In this document: positions 1 through 10,869 of the stretch, one piece after another | Position numbering within the stretch: the stretch's first letter is position 1 | Layout: every line of letters starts with the position of its first letter | Source of the DNA: Centroberyx gerrardi | Taxonomy: Eukaryota > Chordata > Actinopteri > Beryciformes > Berycidae | Length of the DNA stretch: 64,000 nt | Assembly: GCF_048128805.1 (NCBI RefSeq) | Contig: NC_135997.1 | Location: 22,677,815 to 22,741,814, forward strand | Direction: 5' to 3' | Made by a program: the position numbers and the translations under genes | Notes under the pieces: model-generated | Databases searched by the model: none | What the model saw: the letters and a program-made list of their open reading frames with translations, nothing else | What the model was told of the DNA's origin: nothing

Positions 1-262
1 AGGCTTGAGTTTCCAAAACATTTGTGGCATCAATCTGATTTCTGTCCTGCTTTGAAAAAAAGTTACATGAAAACTGAAAAAAAGAAATTACATCAAGTCA
101 GTCTAAATGTTTTTGTTGTTGGACCATTTCTCTATTTCAAATTGTTTCTGAAGTTTTAAGTTAAGTCAAATAAGAACAGGTCAATAACAACAAATATACA
201 TACATATACAGCAGAGATTTACAATAGTCACCTCTCTAACAAATGTGGCCTCTTTCACACTG

Positions 263-264
<2 letters not shown>

Positions 265-300
<36 letters not shown>
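265..300. repeat. (AC)18 microsatellite
   Basis: Uninterrupted AC dinucleotide, 36 bp. Confidence 0.95.
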
Positions 301-302
<2 letters not shown>

Positions 303-855
303 TAACTCCTGTTGTTTGTATTGATTTATTCATGTATGTTAACAGTAACAGCACTCTGGCTCTGGTTACAACTTTTAATGGATCCACCTGAGGAGTAAAA
401 GCAATGAAGAGAGTAGATGAGTGAGCGAGCGAGCGGAGGGTCTGCAGAAGGGATTCATTAGTGTTTTCCATCTTTTCCATTAGTATTAGGCTGCTGATGC
501 TCTTACGTTTACCTTTTTGTTTTCAGCTTGTCCAAAACCGAAACTACAGGACTTTTTGTCTGCTGGTTAACCAAATGTACGAGCTTAATGGGGAGAAAAG
601 GTGAGCAGGATATCAGGAAAAGAAAAGGACACTAAAGAAAGAAAGAAAAAGAAAAGAAGGAGCCAGCAAGGCAGTATGTATACTCACTGCTAATGGCCTT
701 AATGGGTTTGTTGACTGTAAATATATGTGTATCACTGAGAATGTGCCACTTTTACCTTGATTTAGAGTTCACTTCTTATTATGCAGTGTGTGTTTTATAT
801 GCATCCGGTGTTGCACTTAGTTACAAGCATTAGCATATTATTTGTGTGTTGCAGA

Positions 856-940
856 ATCCTAGCACCTGAGGTTAGAGAGAGAGGCTTGTGACCAGAAAGT
901 TGTCGGTTCTAATCCCCAACAAGGTAACAAGGTGCCATCC
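856..940 (+). mobile_element. tRNA-derived SINE head fragment
   Basis: The sequence gaggcttgtgaccagaaag then gtcggttctaatcccc resembles the head of fish tRNA-derived SINEs, with a B-box-like GGTTCTAATCC. No clear tail or target duplication. Confidence 0.4.
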
Positions 941-1250
941 CTGATATGCATAAGACACAGATGCAGCTTCCGTAGTTCACTGCTAAAGCACAGCCTAAAA
1001 CCACTTTCTGTCACCATGTCACAGCTATTATACTGTATATTCTTCCTGCAAAATTAGAGGCATTTTTTCGGTATGCAAATTGAGCTTGTAGTCAGCACCA
1101 ACAATCACCAGTGCATGACTGTAATCAACTCTGACAATCAAAATGAAGCGATTAACACAAGAGTCAGTCCTGGCTCAACTGGCCTGATCCAACATGGAAA
1201 CGTGCCAGAAAACAATAGTGAATTGCAGTCTGCAGCCCAACTGTGAACCA

Positions 1251-1310
1251 AGAGAAGAGAAGAGAAGAGAAGAGAAGAGAAGAGAAGAGAAGAGAAGAGA
1301 AGAGAAGAGG
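1251..1310. repeat. AAGAG pentamer tract (12 copies)
   Basis: Sixty bp of perfect 5-bp units, all purine on the plus strand. The period of five keeps several frames open, which explains the spurious SSLLF-type frames on the other strand. Confidence 0.95.
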
Positions 1311-2243
1311 TGGTTGTGGGGTGGGCAGTGTTTGGTAATGTTTTGGGATTGTTGACAGCAAGGAGAACAAATGAGTCAGCTTCAGGCATCAGATGCATTG
1401 TCATGCCACTTAATTATTCCAAAGTCAATGTGCTGAGGCACTGGTGTATATATGTGTATGTGTGCATGTGTTTGCTTGTGTGTGTGTACGCGCATTATGA
1501 AGATGATGGAGGTGGAAGCATATATTTTCACTATGTATGTTTTTTTCTTATATTTCATGCACACTGTCACAGCATAAAGTAGGATAGTGACATATCAACT
1601 GTCACAGTCTCATTTTTTACCCCTAACAAAAGGTCACACTTTGAAATGAGGATTCCATGAGGATTCCCTCAGGACACTAGTTGGCAGCTTTATAACTGCC
1701 TGTTTTAGAGTTTGCATGTTTCAAATCCTTCACCCAAAATGTTAAAACAGATTACCAGTAGGTAATTGTTACCTCTCCTATGTCTTCTTTCTTCTATTTC
1801 TTCTCAGTCCCTCAATGTTGCCCGTATTCCTTCAAGCCCTTGGCATCTCATATTTTGCCTGTTCCTCAATGGATTGAACATTTGGTGTGGGCCACCCTGC
1901 CTGGAAGACCTGCCACCTCACCCAAAAGAATTTCATCCCTTCAATGGTTCATTCATTTCATTCAGCGGTCAGGGAAACACTGGCCTGTCCTCTTTCCTCA
2001 GTCATCACATCATGCTGTGGCATTTTTCCCTGGAGGTATGTGACCTTTATCCGGGAGCAGAGCCCAATGTTGCTTCTGCTAACTCCTGACCCTCTCCCAG
2101 GGAGCTCATTAGCCAGCCACACTTTCAACAGCCACACTCCAGACACTTGGGCAATTAGGCTCTTAGCAAATACCACCAATACCTGAGGACAGCCAGCAGT
2201 CAGGGACAGACCAGGAAGGCAGAACCGAGAATGTCACCAAGCT

Positions 2244-2331
2244 TGTGTGTGTGTGTGTGTGTGTGTGTGTGAGTGTGTGGCAGAAAGGGGGGATACGTCG
2301 GATGGTCATTGTGTGTGAATGTGTATGTGTG

Positions 2332-2374
<43 letters not shown>
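2244..2374. repeat. Two (TG)n microsatellites
   Basis: TG runs at 2244-2271 and 2333-2374 (21 copies), separated by a G-rich spacer. Confidence 0.95.
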
Positions 2375-2379
<5 letters not shown>

Positions 2380-2419
2380 TGTGCTCTGTCTGTCTCCATC
2401 TCTGTGTGAGTCACGGTGT

Positions 2420-2977
2420 GTTCACATTACAAGCGACAAAGCTGCAAAACGGGAAAAGCGTAGCCAGTCACAGCGCTGCCAAGTCTCCCTGCAAGTGGTG
2501 CTGGAGCGCCAGTAAACATCATAAATGTCATGTGCACCATAAAATAAGCACTGTAATGCATTTTAAATATTTTTTGTTGTTGTGTATGAAACAATAATGA
2601 CAAGCGCTTCAAGGACATTTGAATAAATGATGAATTCAATAACAAAGTACTGTATATGTAATAGAATCTGAGTATATTGTTCCCTTATTATCCTATCATA
2701 TCTCCCCCGGCTACTTTTCATAATTGAAGGGATCTCTAGGTCTATAAATTTCAATGCATTTTATTTCCTTGCATTGTGTGGATGCATGGATCGAGAGCTG
2801 AGAGCACCTTCAGGAAAAAAGGGGGGTGGACTTTCTCAACTACAACTTTCTCACTATTGTGATTATGAGCGCCACCGCATCATCGGAGTGTGAAAGAAGT
2901 TGAAGTCAGCTCAACTTTGATTTGTTGCCTCATGAAAATGATTTACTTCCCGTAGCTTTGTCGCTTGTAATCTGAAC
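2420..2977. mobile_element. Probable non-autonomous DNA transposon with inverted ends
   Basis: The left end gttcacattacaagcgacaa, continuing agct, is repeated in reverse complement at about 2954-2977 (one mismatch over 24 bases). The interior has no coding capacity. No convincing target duplication was found, so family and exact ends are open. Confidence 0.5.
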
Positions 2978-3690
2978 GTACTGTCAGTGATGAGCATTGG
3001 GTGGCGGCTAATATCAGCGGTGAGCGCTACAGGTAAACAATAGCTGCTGTGAGCTACATTAGAAACCGCCGAACAGCTGGAGCGTATGTGATGGGAGGTT
3101 CGGAGGAGTGAGCACAGCGTCGCGCAGTGTGAGATGTCTGTCTGCCTTCGACTGGCCGCAGATTGGGTATGCTGATGGCTCAGCGGGCTGCGGCACGCCT
3201 CACGTACGTCCAACGTCTTTGAACGCCGCTGACAGTCGTTGTGGCATGTCATCCGCCCTCTCTCTAACTCCCATCTTTCTTGACATCCACACTGGCCGCT
3301 GCAGACGATCTAATAAAATACAAATTGTCATAAAATAAAATAATAATGAAATAAACTGACAGCATGTTCCTCTGATCTTGGACGGTGTCGTCTTGATTGG
3401 TGAACTTGAACGCGCCTTTTCCAAAGCTAGAAACAAAAGAACCGCGACTCTTTTGATGATACCACCGAAAGGCAAATAAAGCAAATGTATTCAGACAGCT
3501 GTCAAACTGTATGCTGCCGAGTTGAAACTTTATAGACATCAAAAGTACAAAACCCAGCGTCACCTCTCCTGTCCTGCCCACAGACCTGGCAGACACAAAC
3601 TCTGTGTGCACTAAAGAGGCACTGTAGAGGGAGAGATGGAAGGAGGAGGATAATGAGCGGGAGATAGAGGGGAGCTCCTTAAAGTAACAC
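2978..3690. other. CpG-rich gene-free segment
   Basis: 3060-3300 is CpG-rich (gcgtcgcgcag, ctcacgtacgtcc) and is followed by an A/T-rich run with AATAAA at about 3312. This could be an old retroposed copy or a promoter fragment. No protein similarity seen. Confidence 0.35.
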
Positions 3691-3699
3691 TGCACTCTG

Positions 3700-4010
3700 A
3701 GCTGAACCGAGCAGCCTATCCAAGACTGCGGTATCCTTCATTAGACAGCCCGTCTCATTAAGCCGGTCCAGCTATAGGCCAACAGTGATACGCTGAGAGG
3801 AGTAAGCCTTTATTTGGGAGGTAAGGCCAATTAGCATTTTCTTTGTGAAATCCTTCCTAATGAGGTAGCAGACTTTGACATACAGCCACTAAAAATCCCT
3901 CTAAATGATTTCGCTGTATCCTTTGTCAATTCTCCCTGGGCAATATGTCTCGCCCTGTAAATATTTACAGTTCAAAATCCCTTGATGGTTTCATTAACTG
4001 CAGCATCCCG
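3700..4010. promoter_or_regulatory. Candidate conserved non-coding element
   Basis: Unique, moderately AT-rich sequence dense in homeobox-type ATTA/TAAT cores (cattaga, cattaag, ccaattagc, cctaatgagg) with no repeats. It has the texture of vertebrate developmental enhancers. Conservation cannot be tested here. Confidence 0.3.
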
Positions 4011-4218
4011 CGTGTGGAAAAGGTTAAAGTGCTATAGGTGTCCTCATTACAAAATCTTCTGTATGAATAATGAGTTAAGTTTTCAGCTTAAGTTGCAAGT
4101 ATTACAGATATTTAACTGAATATGAATCTACACTCTGCTTTCATGAGCGTGGCTGGGATGTCTTTCAGTTCACGTATTGTAGTGCTGACCCTTACTGTGA
4201 AGGTTATATGCAAGCGTG

Positions 4219-4238
4219 CACACACACACACACGCACA

Positions 4239-4275
<37 letters not shown>

Positions 4276-4283
4276 GCGCGCGC
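4219..4283. repeat. (CA)n-(CG)n tract
   Basis: CA runs end in cgcgcgcgcg. From 4240 to 4283 purine and pyrimidine alternate strictly (44 nt). Confidence 0.9.
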
Positions 4284-5124
4284 CCTCCCTCCCTCCTAGA
4301 ATGTTATCAATCTAGCCATAACTGCCGCACTCAATCACTGAAGCCCATCTTGAAATGCTGAGACAGTATATGACAGTCTCTTCAACAAACAATCCTTAAT
4401 CCCTTCACCTCATCTCCAGCCTGTTAATCCAGGACAGAGGGAAGGTGAGAGAACAAGGACGGCTTGGACAGGATGGAGAGTGACTGCTTCATACTGTGAG
4501 CAACTTGGTTGGTTTGTGTCTCCTATTCTGACTGATTGTTGCGGTGTGAGAGGCTCCGATTGCATCTGTGTAGTGTGCAGCTACACACTAAGTTTTGAAG
4601 GCAAATCATGTATTTTTCGATGCTTTGGTATTGCCTTTCATAATGTTATAGTGTTGTGATGAAAGCTACAATATGCAACTTTTAGTCTTGAGAGAGGAAG
4701 TATTTCGTTCTGCCCTCCTCCCCCTTAGTTGGTCAAGGTCCCACCCCAACATTCGTCACTCATCCTGATGAGCTGTCATCTAGCGTGAGACTGAGGTAAC
4801 CAGCGTCCGGGAAAGCCACAGGCGTTAAAGGAGACAACAAAAAAAGAAGAATGAGACAATAAAAAAAAGTGATGCAGACTTTCACCTGTGTTTCTGAATG
4901 GGTTTTGTCTGACGCACATTTAGCTTTGCTGTTCTTTCATTTCATATGACTTCCCTGTGCTTGCAACCCCGCTGACCGCTGGTCGTGTCCCCAGCAAATG
5001 TTACATGTAGGCAACTTTTCTTGTCTGACAAGCTTGTTGATCGCTGTCACATTGACCAAATTTCCCCGGTCGCTCAGTTCTATAGGAAATGAATGGACTT
5101 CCGGTGACTTGTTCGTTCGATCGT

Positions 5125-5575
5125 GGGTGGCACAGTGGTGCACAGAGGTGACGCTGTCGCCTCACAGCAAGAAGGTCCTGGGTTCGATTCCCGCCTGGGT
5201 CGCTGTTGGCACTGAGGGCATGTTCTCCCCATGCCTTCGGTGCCCAGGTGGGTTATCTCATAAAAAAGGGGCCTTTCTGTGTGGAGTTTGCATGTTCTCC
5301 CCGTGCTCACTTGGGGTTATATATATAACATCGATAAGAACCCCTACTAAAAACATGCAAGAAGATCGTCGCCTGACCAGCGATGAACATTAAGAAGTCA
5401 GTCCCCGGGCGCTGTATGAAGCTGCCCACCGCTCCTGGCCTGCCCCGCAGAGGAAGGACGGGGGGAAAGCTGGGAAATGCGGAGAACAGATTTCCATTTG
5501 AATGCGTGTGTGTGTGTGTGCCAGCCGCTGTGTGCATGTGTTGTAGATGGTTGCATGTAACCAATAAAGACAGGG
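5125..5575 (+). mobile_element. Fish dispersed repeat with tRNA-like head
   Basis: Begins ggtggcacagtggtgcacag, continues with cgcctcacagcaagaagg and B-box-like gggttcgattccc, then tgtggagtttgcatgttctc and a tail ending accaataaag. This is the common teleost 'gtcgcctcacagcaagaaggtc' repeat. A TG microsatellite interrupts the tail at about 5507-5520. It is divergent, so old. Confidence 0.7.
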
Positions 5576-6605
5576 TTTGTCCGTCCTGTTTCTGTTTCTG
5601 TGTTGCTCACAGTGTGAACTTAAGGAAAGGGAGAGCGTCATTCTAAAAGGACAGAGACCGATCTGACCATCTCATTCCAAAAGGATGGAGACAACTTGGA
5701 GAGAAACCAAACTAGAGAAAATCTTCATCCTAAAAACATGAGCACACCTGCTATTGCTTCCACACAGGGTGTAAAAAGTTTGCAATCACTAAACCTGGAT
5801 GGAGCTCCCAGCACCCGTCTACTTAGGGAGCCCCAGGCTTGATTCCAGTCTGTCACAAAAACTGTCTGGAAAGAGTTAAAGCTGAAGTAAAGTTGTGTCC
5901 AACGGAAGGATGATTGTTGCCAACTCCCAAATTGTTCTGACCACAGTGATGGGAGCTGCCAGTTCTCCTCTGAGGGTCTCTCCTGCCCCCTGCTGATTCC
6001 TCTGGGTAATAGATAACTCTAGGGTTTAGTTTAGTGGGCTCCCTGGGGTCGAGCCCAAGCCTGGCAAAAATTGAGAAATCCCACCAAAGACTTCAAGGTA
6101 AAGTCAAGATAAGCTTCTCACCTCTGACCTTGAAATTTGACCCCTGCTAGAAGGTTTTGTTCAACTGGCTAGTTGCAATGTGACTCCTACAAAAATTATA
6201 CATTATGAAATTATTGGACATTTTCATTCTGCAGAAGGGAGGGTGACTGCGACATAAACAAAGAGAGAAAGAGAAAGACAGAGAGAGAGAGAGAGAGAGA
6301 GAGTAATGATCAAAAAACAAAGAGAGAGAGGAGAAAGCGAGTGTGATAGACAAAGACAGATTCAGAGAGAGACAGAGGGGAGAGAGAGAGACACAGAGAA
6401 AGAGAGAGAATTGAGAAAGAGAGAGAGACAGATCTAAAATACCAAAGGCCACGCTCCCTAAACAGTTCTCTGTCCACGTTCTTTTGATCTGACCAAAGCA
6501 TTTTCTTTATGTCCATAGCCTCCTCACAGCCCAGCTCTGTTGATTAAAAGAATGATTTAGAAAAGGAATAGAAAATGCATCTCTCTCTTTTTTTCTCTCC
6601 GCTAT

Positions 6606-6641
<36 letters not shown>

Positions 6642-7287
6642 GCCATGGGCAATGGCTGAATAATTCTGTTTGAGATTTGAAAAAGTGAGGGAGAGAAAGA
6701 CATCTTGACATGTGTTGAATTTGAAAACAGTGATCGTTCAAAGGTGAGAAATAACTTGTCTGCCAGAGGTGCGCTGTAGACTCGCAGTTGAGATTTGAGA
6801 CATTATTTCTCTAATGGTGGAAATGGAACAATGTACTACAAAAGAGGGTGAATTGTGACACATGTAGAAGTCGGACGTCCAGTAATGATCGTGTCACTAT
6901 GTATAAGTGCCGATATTGTTCAGGAGTCGGAAACCTCCAATGATATTTAGCCTCATTAAACTCTAGACACACACACTACGCATTGAATTCCAATACAACA
7001 ACTATAAAAACAGCAACAGCAAAATAATCAAGCTTCCCTGACAACAATGCAGAAGATCAGCAGCCTTAGGACCAGTGCTGAGATGAGAATTCCTTTTGAT
7101 GGACGAGCTGAACTGTTTTCTACAAACATCAAACACGACATGAAGCGAACTGAGGTTTTAGAGTGCAGGTGCACGTCACCCCACTGAGTTGTTCTCTCCC
7201 CTCAAAGAGATATAAGAGCCAGGGAGCAGTCAGACGCAAGGTGGCATGATGTTGTCAAGGTTGTTAAGTGATGAAAGAACGAAGGAA

Positions 7288-7342
7288 GAGGAGAGGAGAG
7301 GAGGAGAGGAGAGGAGAGGAGAGGAGAGGAGAGGAGAGGAGA
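7288..7342. repeat. GGAGA pentamer purine tract
   Basis: About 11 copies of a 5-bp all-purine unit, the same motif as the far longer tract at 31648-31870. Confidence 0.9.
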
Positions 7343-7606
7343 CCAGCCCAGACGTGAATCTGTGCGGTGTCAACCGTTACTCGAACAGGTGCCAGCATTT
7401 CAATGTTTGCTATGACAGCAGAGTGCGAACCAAATGATGGAATCACTAGCATAAACACTTCACTGTCAGCGTGTTATGTGTAATATGTTATGTGCTTTTC
7501 CCACCAAAAAGGTTGTTTTCACCTTGGCTTTCTCATGTCTGCTATGTAACATCCCTGCAAAAAACAATTTGTCCATTCTTGTTGAAGTGTTATTGAGCAA
7601 AAACTG

Positions 7607-7625
7607 CCCCCCCCCCCCCCCCCCC
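7607..7625. repeat. Poly-C run (19 C)
   Basis: Nineteen consecutive C bases. Length is probably variable and open to sequencing error. Confidence 0.9.
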
Positions 7626-8785
7626 AACTGCTCCAGGAGTGCTGTCCCTGCACTCTGACACCTCTGCTCTAATACCTATACATGTGCCTCGGAGGGACGT
7701 GCAAAGAGACAAATCCCTGCTTCCCGACTGACTAGTCTAAATTCTAAATCTGGACTTTTTCAGGTCCCAGACAAGGCTACACTGATACAAATAGATGCTG
7801 CGCCTTCATCTTTACTAAAAGGCACAGAGCCACAGCGAGCAAACTGTCTGAATGTGCAATAATAGCTACTTTAATTGCTCTGGATACTTTGAGGAGGCAT
7901 GGGGCCTAAGAGACTTACTGCAGTGACTGATAAATGTGAAATGACTATGGGCTCTTGTAATTGGCTTTATTGACTGACTTGCATGTTCTGTCTGAGGATT
8001 AATGCGTTTCCTCGTCTGCAAGCTTGTTACGGGTATCTGTGTGTGTGGGTGTGTGTGTCTAACTAAGTACCTTTGTGTATGTGTGTGTGTGAAAGAAAGT
8101 GTCTGTGTGCACGTTGTTTGTGTGTGTGTGTGTGTGTGTGTGCTGGGGGGAGAGTATATGTGGATGTCTTGCTCTACTGTTTTCTTGATCACACACCGAA
8201 GATTTCACAGCACCACCAGCTGGTATGCCAATAAGTACTGAACTGTGCATCTAGAAAGAGTTGCTTTACTGCACAGCGCACTGTGATTAAAGATTTTTGC
8301 ACTTTTGCTCGGATTCTGCGTTTTAATTTGCACTTCAGCCAGAACGCCGGCGCTCCCACTAGACTTCTGGCGCGGAGGGCCCCAGAGGTACAAATGGAGA
8401 CAGGGATGTGGGGATGGGCGGGCGAGGAGGGGTGGGTGGGGATGATGAGAGAGATGAGGAAACGTAGAAGGAAAAGGATGGGAAGAGGAAGAGGTGGATG
8501 GGAGGAAGAGCGGACTGGGGTGCTGTTCTGTAGCTGACCCCGCACTGTGACCTCCCTGCAGGGGTCAAGCAAAATGGGACTTTTCCAAAGAGGATAAATA
8601 AAATAAGACGTAAGTTAGGAATACAGGTAGTAGTAGTTTTAAGGTGTAGAAGCTGAATCGACCACAACACTGACGGAGATGGAGGGAAGGCTGTGCAGAC
8701 GGGTGGAGGGTTGGACTGGATAGCCAGGGCCGATCCTCATTATTCCTCCCCTCGCCTCCGATCCTTCGTTATCCCAACACTCATC

Positions 8786-8815
8786 GCTCATCCGTCACCC
8801 CGGGGACGGATGAGC
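8786..8815. other. GC-rich perfect stem-loop
   Basis: GCTCATCCGTC (8786-8796) pairs with GACGGATGAGC (8805-8815), an 11-bp stem with an 8-nt loop ACCCCGGG, in otherwise unique sequence. Confidence 0.7.
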
Positions 8816-8909
8816 ACATTTGCACATTTGCTTAATTCCCCAGCGTGCCTCCCACTGCACCTTAAAGCAATGCCAGAGGTTTTCTTACTCCCTTGAAACT
8901 TGGTCCTGG

Positions 8910-9040
8910 GGTGCTGTGTAGCTCAGGGGGTGGAGCATGGCAATAATACTGCCAGAGTAAGGGGTTTGGGTCCCGCCGGGGCCAACCATGCTAAATATGT
9001 AAGCACATTGGATAACAGTATCTACCAAATACGTAGAAAT
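8910..9040 (+). mobile_element. tRNA-derived SINE
   Basis: Head gtgtagctcagggggtggag (A-box) and gggtttgggtcccgcc (B-box), tail acattggataacagtatcta, which matches the common fish SINE ending ggataaaagcgtctgctaaa. Divergent copy. Confidence 0.75.
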
Positions 9041-9430
9041 CTTATATAATATGTTAAAATTTGAATCCTGATTCCTTTAATAGGCAGGACAGTGCAGGTT
9101 ATGGGTTTGTGGCATCAGTGCTTGTTTTTCTGACACACATTACTTGTCTTTCAGGCCAATCAAAGTTGATGAAAGCAGGATTTAATGACTTTCCACAGAT
9201 ATTCTAAAACAATAACTAGGATAATTGGATTGCAGTCATAGCTGTGAAACACATTTTGTTGTGAGTTATCATTAGTTTGCCTGCAATTTCATTAGGCCTC
9301 ACAGTCAGTTGTCCATTTCTTTCAAATACAAACAATGTACAAAAAGCGACTCTTATGAAGAAGAAAATGCACAAGCAAATGAAACAGGCTGACAGATTGC
9401 AGTTATTAACAGTAATGTAATGATTATGAT

Positions 9431-9477
9431 ATAGTGTAGTTATTTTCTGTAAAAAATAACAGAAAATACTATACTAT
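9431..9477. other. AT-rich imperfect hairpin
   Basis: atagtgtagttattttctgt pairs with acagaaaatactatactat across an A-rich loop; two mismatched or bulged positions. Confidence 0.55.
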
Positions 9478-10021
9478 ACAGACCTATACTGTTGGTGTTC
9501 TCCTTGTATCCTCTATTCATGCTGCTTACCATCAATTACTGTAATTGACAGCTGACACTGTCTGCCATATGTAGAAAGTAAAATGTTTTATTGCCCCTAG
9601 GACTCAACCAAACCATCGGCAATGTGCTATAAAATGTCAAAAATACACAGACATCCATGCGAGATACGAGGTTTTCTTCTGTCACCAACTATATGATAAT
9701 TACCAGTGTTGCATCTCAAAGCAGCAGCACTAAATGGTACAATTATGGGGAACATCTGTTAGCAAACCATTTGTGGTGCAATAGCAGAGGTTTGGGACGC
9801 TGCCAGAACTATGTAAATGTTGTCAGACACCTGCTCAATGATCTGTTTTGTTCACTTGCAGCAGGCCCATTTGCTTCACTGCTGTTATGTGTTTGCATAT
9901 GAGCCTATAGCATATATATGAGCAAGTGCAAGTCGTTATCAGTCAATAACAACATAATTGCACATTTGTGTACAACTTGCATGCGGTACACAAGAAGAAA
10001 ATATGATGTGTATATGTGTGT

Positions 10022-10026
<5 letters not shown>

Positions 10027-10062
<36 letters not shown>

Positions 10063-10069
10063 CATGCGC
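10027..10069. repeat. (TG)n-(CG)n strictly alternating tract
   Basis: Forty-three nt of unbroken pyrimidine/purine alternation: TG run, cgcgcgcg, then tgcatgcgc. Confidence 0.9.
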
Positions 10070-10194
10070 TTGCTTTTGTACTGTATGCGAGTTGACTGTA
10101 TAGTAACTGTACTGTAAAAAAGACACTGGATTGTTGATAGTGATCTAGGAGACGGTGGATTTGCACAGGCAATACAATGAGAGCCTGGTACGGG

Positions 10195-10345
10195 TCCTCG
10201 GGCCCTAGTGGCTGTTCCAAAGTCTAGATTGAAGACAAGGCGATCAGGCTTTTGCTCTCATGGCTCCTACACTTTGGACTGACCTGCCTGAGGAGCTTAG
10301 GCTAGTCGCCCAGTTTTTATGTCATGAATATCAAAGGAAAAAGCC
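10195..10345 (+). mobile_element. LINE reverse-transcriptase 3' fragment
   Basis: The plus strand reads VPKSRLKTRRSG- then APTLWTDLPEELRL-like, the C-terminal pattern (APxLWNSLPEELRLA) of fish L2/CR1-clade elements. It has frameshifts and no intact frame. Confidence 0.6.
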
Positions 10346-10734
10346 AAACCTAAAAAAGTTCAACACTGTTAAAACAGCTATGTACTTCCCATTTCTAGGC
10401 CCATTTTGTTGTTTGGTGGAGTATTTTTCTTATTTCTGCTGATAACTGGCCAAATGTAGATGATAAGACGTCACATTGTGATATTTCCAGCGCAGCTATA
10501 ATGGAGTTTGATAGCAGAAACATTTTCAGCTATCTAAAACATCAACAGTAAACATCAGGTTTTGATGTCAGCCTCTTAGAATCAAACAGCGAGGGCTTCT
10601 TTCCAGACTCATTTTGCACCGACGTTCCACAGTCATACAGGGAGAAATCCTTCATAGAAGAGGAAGAGAGATCAATTTCTCCACCGATAGTTGCCTCAAT
10701 AGACTATAATGCAATGCACCCATAGATTGCATAT

Positions 10735-10860
10735 TTGTGGATCTGTAGCTTCATCACTTCATCACAGAATAACTCCCGGGATGCACTGCGCATCTCAAAC
10801 TGATGATATCTAACAGTGTAAGAATATCCGAGGATAGATTTTTCCTTTAAGTACGTAGCA
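10735..10860 (+). repeat. Dispersed repeat, copy A (also at 48.2 kb)
   Basis: tcatcacagaataactcccg ... gatgatatctaacagtgtaa ... gatagatttttccttt recurs with about 80 percent identity by eye at 48,215-48,308 in the same orientation. Family unknown. Confidence 0.6.
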
Positions 10861-10869
10861 GCAAAAGTA

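Larger units (their letters stand above)
1..2419. other. Gene-free segment with simple repeats
   Basis: No exon-like protein similarity on either strand. It holds an (AC)18 tract, an AAGAG pentamer tract, a SINE-head-like piece near 856-940, and TG tracts at 2244-2271 and 2333-2374. Open frames such as 1766-2089 have no recognisable domain. Confidence 0.5.
5576..8909. other. Gene-free segment with GA/CT and TG tracts
   Basis: Contains GA-rich low-complexity DNA (6258-6430), a CT run (6610-6637), a GGAGA pentamer tract, a poly-C run and TG tracts (8041-8145). No coding similarity seen. Confidence 0.5.

Noticed and set aside
1766-2186. Three overlapping plus frames of 87-107 aa
   Set aside because: No recognisable domain, no splice context, and several frames are open at once in Pro/Ser-rich composition.
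8910-9040. Possible tRNA gene (A- and B-box-like motifs)
   Set aside because: The cloverleaf stems do not pair and a SINE tail follows. The same holds for the heads at 5.1, 34.4, 47.15 and 59.7 kb.
10260-10442. 60-aa frame starting MAPTLWTDLPEELRL
   Set aside because: It is a LINE reverse-transcriptase fragment, not a host gene.
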